Source: Candidatus Latescibacterota bacterium
Lineage (GTDB): Bacteria; Latescibacterota; UBA2968; UBA8231
Assembly (NCBI GenBank): GCA_022826515.1
Contig: JAJDUT010000104.1
Coordinates: 29,703-93,702, forward strand
Length of the DNA: 64,000 nt
Direction of reading: 5' to 3'
In this document: piece by piece, positions 58,377-64,000 of the stretch
Layout of the letters: the number at the start of each line of letters is the position of its first letter
Numbering within the stretch: the first letter of the stretch is position 1
Made by a program: the position numbers and the translations under genes
The notes under the pieces: model-generated
Database searches by the model: none
Told to the model about the DNA's origin: nothing
What the model saw: the letters and a program-made list of their open reading frames with translations, nothing else

Positions 58377-59501
58377 ATGAGTCGCGTTATGAAATCGATG
58401 AAAGAGTACGTTGCTTACATATTTCTATCCATATCGATTCTTTTTTTTCGATCCACGCTTGAGGCTCAAGTTGGCATAGAAGCCGAAGTTCTACCTTGGC
58501 CCTCAGCGTCTAAAGCGGCAGTTAGTATCACCTTTGACGATGCCTACATCTCTCATGTCCGTCGGGCGATGCCTCTTTTGGAAAGCTACGGATTCCGCGG
58601 GACGTTCTTTTTAATTGTTGATAAGTTATTTCGCCAAGGCAAATTCATAAACGTCAGACCTTCCGCTCCTATCTCCGAGTGGCAAGCCGCCGCCGCAAGG
58701 GGACACGAAATGGCCAGTCACACTGTTAGTCACGCATCATTAGACACGATAGAAGTCCGTCAAATGAGGGCTGAACTCATCAATTCTAAAGCTATATTAG
58801 ATTCGCTGTTTTTAGGCCAACCGATCGTTAGCTTGGCCTATCCATTTTCGCGAACCAATGCTGTCGTCTCCGCAGTAGCCAGTTCAATCTACCAGAGTGG
58901 TAGGGCCGGGCCACCCACGGACGGAAGTGCCGTGTATAACGATCCCGCTACGGTCGATTTGATGTCGATAAAAGCGTTTTTTCCGTGTAGCACGGTTGAA
59001 CAATGGCATAGCGCAGTCGAGCTTACAATCGCTGGCAAAGGCTGGTTAGTTGAAGCATTACACCCGATTGACGAACCGGGCTTTTGCCGAGTAGCCACCG
59101 AGAATTTTGCCGAGCATTTGCACTACCTATCCCAGCAGCATCCAGCACTATGGGTCGCGCCGGTGCGAGACGTCGTTGAGCGGATTCAGCAGTGGCGCAC
59201 TGTAGAAATAGAAATAAAAAGCATTTCTGAACGAGTGTATCAATTAAGTGTTATAGGACCACACAGCGACCAGCCCGACTGGCAGGTAGCACTATACCTA
59301 GACGACGCTCATCTATGGAGGGTTGAAGAAGAAAATGGACAGATCGTATCCAGCACTATAGAAGAAGATGCTCTTGTTTTCTCTTGGCCTCAACAGCGGG
59401 CGAATGACCTATTGTTTTTGCGACCTAAAGACCAGACCCACATAGCCCAATACAGTTGGGGGGCATTGAAACATGCTATCCGCAAACGACCGGAGCATTG
59501 A
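58377..59501 (+). CDS. Polysaccharide deacetylase (NodB-like) protein
   Basis: The frame is open from TTG 58368; ATG 58377 or 58389 is a likelier start, and none has a clear Shine-Dalgarno sequence. The product has about 374 residues with a hydrophobic signal segment (AYIFLSISILFFRSTLEA). The NodB domain follows: AVSITFDDAYISHV with the Asp-Asp motif, EMASHTVSHASLD with the metal-binding H-x3-H, and a late LVEALHPID. It would remove N- or O-acetyl groups from extracellular polysaccharide. The last 110 residues are beta-rich and unassigned. The gene is AT-richer than its neighbours. Confidence 0.85.
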   Translation: MSRVMKSMKEYVAYIFLSISILFFRSTLEAQVGIEAEVLPWPSASKAAVSITFDDAYISHVRRAMPLLESYGFRGTFFLIVDKLFRQGKFINVRPSAPISEWQAAAARGHEMASHTVSHASLDTIEVRQMRAELINSKAILDSLFLGQPIVSLAYPFSRTNAVVSAVASSIYQSGRAGPPTDGSAVYNDPATVDLMSIKAFFPCSTVEQWHSAVELTIAGKGWLVEALHPIDEPGFCRVATENFAEHLHYLSQQHPALWVAPVRDVVERIQQWRTVEIEIKSISERVYQLSVIGPHSDQPDWQVALYLDDAHLWRVEEENGQIVSSTIEEDALVFSWPQQRANDLLFLRPKDQTHIAQYSWGALKHAIRKRPEH

Positions 59502-59527
59502 GAGAGCGCCATTGAGTCCTGCGCTAC

Positions 59528-60385
59528 CTAACCAGCCACCATCTCCCCTTGGCGCGAGCGCTCTTGCAAGTCGTAGAGCGAGGAAATGGCGTCCTTGTAC
59601 AGCGGGATGGGAAAGGTGCGGTCCTCGAAACGCGCTGTGTGTGCGAACCGGCCGCGCACTAGGTGCGCATTCGCCTCGGTCTTATACGTCATTTCGCCAG
59701 TGTAAATCGGGAACGCATCGGCGGCGCGGTAGCTGAGGATCAGCGTGCGCCGCGGCTTGTCGGAGACGTTGGCGATGGAGGCATGGGGAGTCATCGCATG
59801 CATGAAGATGACCGTGCCCGCTTCGCCGGGGGTCGGCACGGCCAGCGATTGATCGACCACTTCCGTAACCCGACCTTGAAAAAACCCATCAGTGCTGTGC
59901 GACAGTAGGTCGCTCTGATGGCGGCGGGGGATAACTTGCAAACAGCCGTTTTCAACGGTGGCATCGTCGAGGTAAAAAAGAATACTCACCGAGCCGCGAT
60001 GAGTCAGCGGGTAGTAGGAAAGGTCTTGGTGCCACTCGACGGGCGAGCCGACGCCAGCCGGTTTCATATTGATCTTGCTGTAGTGAAAGACCAAGTCCGG
60101 GCCGAGCAGAGCCTCGACCGCGTCGAGGAGGCGCTCCGATGCGGAGAATTCCCGGAAGACCTCGTAATGGCTGCAAGGCTCGTACAGGCGGCGCACCTGC
60201 GCGCCATCGGGAGGCTGGTTAGGCTCCATTTCCATCCGGGTGACGTCGTGGTTGGCGAGCGTATTGCCGGCGCTGACAGCGTCCATCTCGCGCAGGAAGG
60301 CCGCAACCTCCTCGGCGTTGAGGAAGCCGGGGACGGCGACGTAGCCTTCGGTGTGGTAGTGTTCAACTTGTGCAGTGTTTAACAT
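59528..60385 (-). CDS. Phytanoyl-CoA dioxygenase (PhyH) family oxygenase
   Basis: This 285-residue protein starts at ATG 60385. It begins VEHYHTEGYVAVPGFLNAEE. The iron ligands are HQD (VEWHQDLSYYP) and the late His in MTPHASIANVS, with the 2-oxoglutarate-binding Arg in KPRRTLILSYR. It is downstream of and 13 bases from the other PhyH gene at 60399-61142, so the two are co-transcribed. They are not close copies of each other, which argues for distinct substrates or steps. The substrate is unknown. Confidence 0.88.
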   Translation of the reverse strand: MLNTAQVEHYHTEGYVAVPGFLNAEEVAAFLREMDAVSAGNTLANHDVTRMEMEPNQPPDGAQVRRLYEPCSHYEVFREFSASERLLDAVEALLGPDLVFHYSKINMKPAGVGSPVEWHQDLSYYPLTHRGSVSILFYLDDATVENGCLQVIPRRHQSDLLSHSTDGFFQGRVTEVVDQSLAVPTPGEAGTVIFMHAMTPHASIANVSDKPRRTLILSYRAADAFPIYTGEMTYKTEANAHLVRGRFAHTARFEDRTFPIPLYKDAISSLYDLQERSRQGEMVAG

Positions 60386-60398
60386 GGTTGGTTCCTCC

Positions 60399-61142
60399 TT
60401 ACCATTTTTCGATAGCGCCCATCAGCATTTTCTGCTGGTCGGTACCCGTTTCGCGGATTTTCTGCGCAAAGGGGCCGTCGAAGGGCTCGCGGGATTTCAT
60501 CCAAGCGGTCTGGTAGCACATCAGGCAGACGCGGCGGCGCACCGCCGAACGGTTGGCCGCGCCTCGGTGGTAGAGGCAGCCGTCGAACATCACCGCCTGA
60601 CCCGGCCGGGCGAAAACCCACTTCTCCTCCGGGAAGCGCGGATGACCTTCGGGCGGGCGAAAGGGGGCGCGGTGGCTGCCGGGAACGATGACAATGGCAC
60701 CGTTGTCCTCGTCTAATTCGTCTAAGTAATAACCGCAGTTGATCTGACCGGGCAGCGCGCCGTAGGGCGTGCCGTCGGGATCAATGGGCCAAGGCACGTC
60801 GCGGTGCCAGTTCTGGTCCTCCTGTCCCGATTCAGTAATGCGGGCCGTGGCACTGTGAAGCTGGACGCAGGTGCCCAGAATGGCCTGCATCCTCGCCAGC
60901 ACAGGCGGATTATCAAGCAGGAAGGCAAAGTCCTCGTCCTCTTCGAGAAGCTGGTGGATAAACTGCCTGCTGTCCCCGCGCGCGCAGGCCGCGTCGAGGG
61001 CCGTGCACAGGATCTCAACCTGCGCCTCAGTAATGGCATCCTCGACGACGAGGTAGCCCCACTTGCGGAAGAAAGCCACATCCTCGGCGATTTCGGGGGT
61101 CAGCTTGGGATTGAGGTGCTGAGGATAGGGCGGTTGCGCCAT
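60399..61142 (-). CDS. Phytanoyl-CoA dioxygenase (PhyH) family oxygenase
   Basis: This 247-residue protein starts at ATG 61142. FFRKWGYLVVEDAITEAQ is the usual N-terminal segment. Ligands are HRD (NWHRDVPWPID) and the distal His in CLYHRGAANRS, and GAIVIVPGSHR is a conserved strand-turn. The segment around residues 60-100 is shorter than in the other copies. It is the first gene of a PhyH-PhyH pair. Seven PhyH genes in 64 kb point to expansion of this family in the genome. Confidence 0.88.
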   Translation of the reverse strand: MAQPPYPQHLNPKLTPEIAEDVAFFRKWGYLVVEDAITEAQVEILCTALDAACARGDSRQFIHQLLEEDEDFAFLLDNPPVLARMQAILGTCVQLHSATARITESGQEDQNWHRDVPWPIDPDGTPYGALPGQINCGYYLDELDEDNGAIVIVPGSHRAPFRPPEGHPRFPEEKWVFARPGQAVMFDGCLYHRGAANRSAVRRRVCLMCYQTAWMKSREPFDGPFAQKIRETGTDQQKMLMGAIEKW

Positions 61143-61301
61143 GGTTTGGGTAGTGTTGTAAGGTATGTCCGACTGGTCTTGCTGATGATGAGACGGTTTC
61201 TTATATAAACAGCATTCTTAGCATCCACTGCAAGGAAGACCACATCCAAGCTACGCGGGACAGGTCTCCGCACCGGTCCCAAGCAGGAAGGAGCATTACG
61301 T

Positions 61302-61520
61302 ATGATTGTTCGAGGTCATATCAAAGACAATCAAATTCTCATTGACGAAAATATCCAGCTTCCCGATGGAACCCAAGTCGAAATTCGAGTCCCTGATGAA
61401 GCCGTGACACAGGGATCCGGGTTGTGCGGTATTTGGCAGGATTCTCGAGAAGCCAAAGAAATTGTCGAGGAAGTAATTTCGTCGAGAACGCTCGGAAGAG
61501 ATACAACATTTCGCCAATAA
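61302..61520 (+). CDS. Small antitoxin-like protein (DUF104/AF2212-type pattern)
   Basis: This 72-residue protein starts at ATG 61302 after AGGAAGGAG. The N-terminus MIVRGHIKDNQILIDENI followed by LPDGTQVEIRVPDE has the beta-hairpin pattern of small AbrB-like or DUF104-type antitoxins, and the C-terminal half is a charged helix (SREAKEIVEEVIS). In such operons a PIN toxin normally follows, but here 140 bases with no gene come next and then the 585-residue protein. It is probably an orphan antitoxin or relic of a toxin-antitoxin module. Confidence 0.6.
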   Translation: MIVRGHIKDNQILIDENIQLPDGTQVEIRVPDEAVTQGSGLCGIWQDSREAKEIVEEVISSRTLGRDTTFRQ

Positions 61521-61662
61521 CTTCACGCTGGTGACGAACAACCTGAAGCACTTTGCAAGGATTCACAACCTTACGACTGAAAACTGGATTTGATTTTAGC
61601 CGATCGCTTCGCTCTTCGCTCACTGTCGATTCGTCAATCCACAATTAACAAAGGAACCATCC

Positions 61663-63420
61663 ATGAGCTATCTAAATCCCCGCGCCATCGCCATTGACAC
61701 GCCAATGCCGCCGCCTGCTTGGGCGCTGCTGGAGTGGGAACTAATTCGGGCGCAAACCAGAGGATGCACGGAATTTTTCGCCAAGTACTTCGACGAGCGG
61801 GGCTATTTGGAGTGCATCCCGCGCTGGGGCGGCAACGACGGGCCGGACGACGCCATCGAGAATCTGGTCCACTGGCCGGTTCTCTACGTACTGGGAGGTG
61901 GGGCCCATCTGTACGATATGTGCCAGTTGGCATGGGAGGGGCATCTCAAGCAATACACCGAGGCCAAAACCACGGAAGTCCCCTTTACTCGGGACGGGAT
62001 GTACTACCGCGAATTTCCAGTGATGTTCGACTGGGTCCACAACGGGGAAGGACTGACGACGTTCAACCTGCACGGCTTGATGAACCCACGCGAGCAAGCC
62101 TTTGAGCAACGAGTGCGGCGCTTCGCCGGATTTTACATGGGCGACGATCCCCAGGCTCCCAACTACGATCCCGAACGCAAAATCATCAAGAGCCTGTTCA
62201 ACGGCAGCCGCGGACCGCTGCTGCGCAAGGCCACGGCGCTCGACTGGGTCGGCGATCCGCTCGACGAGGTGCAGGAGCGCTTCATTCCCCTGCACGGAGA
62301 GCGCAACTTCGAGGAGATGCTGGCCCACTTCAAAGACTACACCGATGTCGTCGGCGACCATCCGCAGAACATGGTGGCAACGGCCTTGGGGCTGAACGCG
62401 TACGCGCTGACGGGCGAAGGCCAGTATAAGAACTGGGTACTCGAATACGTCGAAGCCTGGCGGCAGCGCACGCTGGCCAACGACGGGATCATCCCGACTA
62501 ATATCGGACTCGATGGGACCATTGGCGGCGAGTGCGACGGCAAGTGGTACGGAGGATGTTACGGATGGGCCTTTACCGTTGAAGTGCCCCAGACCGGGGC
62601 AATGTCCAGCCGCAACACGCACGGGCTGGGGATTTCGGGCTTTGGCAATGCGCTATTGCTGTCGGGCGAGCAGCAATTCGTCGATGTGTGGCGGCAGATG
62701 ATCGACAAAATCAACGCCAACGGAAAAGAAATCGACGGGCAAATGATGTACCCGCATATGCACGGAGACGAGGGCTGGTACGAGTTTCAGCCAAGCCGCT
62801 ACGCGCAGGGAGCACAAGAGGTGTACTACTGGTCGATGGACCGAGCCGATCTAAGCCGACTAAACGCAGAAAGCGGCTGGTTCGGCTTCTTGGAGGGACG
62901 CGACTCCACCTATCCAGAAGCGGCGCTACAGGCCGACTTTGCCCGCCTCCGCACGCAAATGGAGAAGGTGCGCCGCGATCCAACGACGCCAGACACCCGG
63001 CTCTCGGACAATCCCAACCCATTCAACCCAGCCATCCCCGGCGGACTAACCCAACTCATGTTGGGCGGGCTGACGCCGCGCCACGGCTCGCCGCTGCACT
63101 GCCGGGTGCGCTACTTCGATCCGCAAGCCGGGCGGGCGGGAATGCCCGAAGGCGTAGGGGCGCTAGTGGAACGGCTCGGCGCGGACTCCATGACGCTGAC
63201 GCTGGTAAACACAGACCCAGTAGCCGGGCGCGCAGTAATCGTCCAGGGCGGAGCCTACGCCGAGCACCAGTTCACCAGCGTGCGCGTGGGGGGAAAGGAA
63301 ACTGCAATAGATGACTCGTCCTTCGCCGTGGAGCTAGCGCCGGGGGCTGGGGAGACCTTGGAGATCGGGATGCGGCGCTATGCTAATGGGCCGACGTTTG
63401 CGTTTCCGTGGGACCGGTAG
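61663..63420 (+). CDS. Large cytoplasmic protein of unknown function, probable alpha-toroid fold
   Basis: This 585-residue protein has no signal peptide and no motif I can assign. It is rich in aromatic and acidic residues (GYLECIPRWGGNDGPDDAIEN, DPLDEVQERFIPLHGERN, GECDGKWYGGCYGWAFTVE). Helical pairs of about 45 residues recur between residues 20 and 430, as in (alpha/alpha)6 barrel glycosidases or epimerases, and the last 130 residues look beta-rich. Proteins of this kind occur in Planctomycetes- and Latescibacteria-like genomes. A role in glycan or uronate processing is a guess. AAAGGA lies just upstream of ATG 61663. Confidence 0.5.
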   Translation: MSYLNPRAIAIDTPMPPPAWALLEWELIRAQTRGCTEFFAKYFDERGYLECIPRWGGNDGPDDAIENLVHWPVLYVLGGGAHLYDMCQLAWEGHLKQYTEAKTTEVPFTRDGMYYREFPVMFDWVHNGEGLTTFNLHGLMNPREQAFEQRVRRFAGFYMGDDPQAPNYDPERKIIKSLFNGSRGPLLRKATALDWVGDPLDEVQERFIPLHGERNFEEMLAHFKDYTDVVGDHPQNMVATALGLNAYALTGEGQYKNWVLEYVEAWRQRTLANDGIIPTNIGLDGTIGGECDGKWYGGCYGWAFTVEVPQTGAMSSRNTHGLGISGFGNALLLSGEQQFVDVWRQMIDKINANGKEIDGQMMYPHMHGDEGWYEFQPSRYAQGAQEVYYWSMDRADLSRLNAESGWFGFLEGRDSTYPEAALQADFARLRTQMEKVRRDPTTPDTRLSDNPNPFNPAIPGGLTQLMLGGLTPRHGSPLHCRVRYFDPQAGRAGMPEGVGALVERLGADSMTLTLVNTDPVAGRAVIVQGGAYAEHQFTSVRVGGKETAIDDSSFAVELAPGAGETLEIGMRRYANGPTFAFPWDR

Positions 63421-63475
63421 TACTTGCAAGCTGGCCTTGCTTTCGTCTATGTTCCTTAAAAGCAAGGAGACATAG

Positions 63476-63778
63476 ATGGCGCACATTCATACTGCCAAAA
63501 TCGAGGACCCGGACTTTGCCGAAACCTATACGGCCTGCATCCAACAAAACGGCGATGGTTGGATAGGATGGATACGGGATGTCCCAGAGGTAAAGTGCGA
63601 AGAAAGGACGAGAGAGGGTCTGCTGAAAACCCTCGAACACGAGCTTCACAAAATCTTGGTCGCCGAGTGGGAAGCATGGAGTACGCAGTTTGAGCAAGAC
63701 GTGAAGGCAGGCAAGCTCAATTCGCTGCGCGATGAAGCCCTTGATGATTTGCGGGCAGGCAGGTGCAGCGATTTATAA
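63476..63778 (+). CDS. HicB-like antitoxin
   Basis: This 100-residue protein starts at ATG 63476 after AAGGAG. The segment TYTACIQQNGDGWIGWIRDVP with VKCEERTREGLLKTLEHEL is the partial RNase H-like fold of HicB antitoxins. The C-terminal helix (WSTQFEQDVKAGKLNSLRDE) resembles the toxin-binding tail of antitoxins paired with RelE/ParE-like toxins. The overlapping downstream frame encodes the start of such a toxin, but it is cut off by an insertion sequence. The antitoxin itself looks intact. Confidence 0.75.
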   Translation: MAHIHTAKIEDPDFAETYTACIQQNGDGWIGWIRDVPEVKCEERTREGLLKTLEHELHKILVAEWEAWSTQFEQDVKAGKLNSLRDEALDDLRAGRCSDL

Positions 63779-63878
63779 AGCTAGCCACACATTTTGGGCC
63801 TGCTATCGAAAACTTCCACGAGAAATTCAACAACTCGCCGACAAGAAATTTGTACTACTAAAGGGCTTTGGTGCATGA
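63744..63878 (+). pseudogene. Truncated RelE/ParE-like toxin gene
   Basis: An ATG at 63744 overlaps the antitoxin gene by 35 bases. The frame reads into ASHTFWACYRKLPREIQQLA and then DKKFVLLK, the N-terminal part of a RelE/ParE-type toxin. Homology stops after residue 40, at 63863, where sequence resembling an insertion-sequence end begins; a TGA follows 15 bases later. The C-terminal active half is missing, so the gene is broken. It is too short to stand out as an ORF. Confidence 0.65.
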
Positions 63879-64000
63879 ATCGGTGTTTTTTTGGGTAGCT
63901 CGGTTGAATAAAAACAGGCTCCTCAGTAGATTGAGCACGACTTTCGCCAAAAAAACCCATGCTTTCTCGTCCAAGGAACCTGTCATGGCCAACCTATCGT
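63864..64000 (+). mobile_element. Left end of an IS5-like insertion sequence, continuing past the window
   Basis: GGCTTTGGTGCATGAATC (63864-63881) matches the IS903-type terminal inverted repeat at 15 of 18 positions as I recall it. It starts exactly where the toxin reading frame loses homology. About 100 AT-rich bases follow, then AAGGAACC and ATG at 63985 (MANLS), the likely transposase start, which leaves the window at 64000. The other end and target duplication cannot be seen. Confidence 0.5.

Overview
The window is a GC-rich bacterial chromosome fragment. Its gene content resembles the uncultured marine or sponge-associated Latescibacterota/Poribacteria type of genome: seven phytanoyl-CoA-dioxygenase-like (PhyH) oxygenases, a sulfatase, TIM-barrel epimerase and amidohydrolase genes, a DUF6785-type membrane protein, and secreted proteins ending in a FlgD-like Ig domain with YPNPF or WDGRD motifs. 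This is inferred from protein flavour; there is no rRNA or other phylogenetic marker here, so the phylum is uncertain. I found no tRNA, rRNA or CRISPR array.

Layout. 1-8 kb: end of a parvulin-type chaperone, a MORN-repeat lipoprotein, an SDR-hemB pair, a sulfatase, an ECF sigma/anti-sigma pair, a small RHH protein, a methyltransferase and a PiT-like transporter. 8-14.3 kb: two tandem secreted HEXXH metalloproteases, a VapBC-like toxin-antitoxin operon with a clear promoter and palindromic operator, and a large polytopic membrane protein. 14.3-25.2 kb: two zinc-type dehydrogenases, pyrD, two PhyH genes, a gamma-glutamylcyclotransferase-like gene, twin AAA-ATPase/nuclease genes flanking a GH108 lysozyme-like gene, and an SMP-30 protein. 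25.3-33.3 kb: an AAA/DUF4143 ATPase, then a catabolic stretch (GPH-type sugar transporter, glycosidase-like protein, aldo/keto reductase, amidohydrolase, PhyH, sugar-phosphate epimerase). 33.3-39.4 kb: an envelope protein, a lipoprotein FKBP isomerase, a three-gene ABC-2 exporter behind an unusual leader with two terminators, and a glycosidase-like protein. 39.4-49.3 kb is the most accessory-looking part: Nudix and nitrilase genes around an attC-like element, a two-gene membrane system of unknown function, a tandem DUF5069-like gene, aldo/keto reductase and enolase-superfamily genes, then DUF5131, TcmP and a DUF262-HNH protein, which look like a defence-type module. 49.3-64 kb: two large secreted FlgD-Ig proteins beside a decayed copy of a neighbouring amidohydrolase 3' end, a Gfo/Idh oxidoreductase, four PhyH genes (one fused to HEAT repeats), a polysaccharide deacetylase, a 585-residue unknown, and an antitoxin whose toxin partner is cut by an IS5-like element running off the right edge.

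Most enzymes point to import and oxidative or hydrolytic breakdown of sulfated or decorated glycans and other small organic molecules. The strongest leads for new biology are the DUF5131/TcmP/DUF262 block, the structured and terminator-bearing leader of the ABC operon, the two-gene membrane system, and several intergenic palindromic repeat families, one of which supplies the stop codons of both flanking genes.
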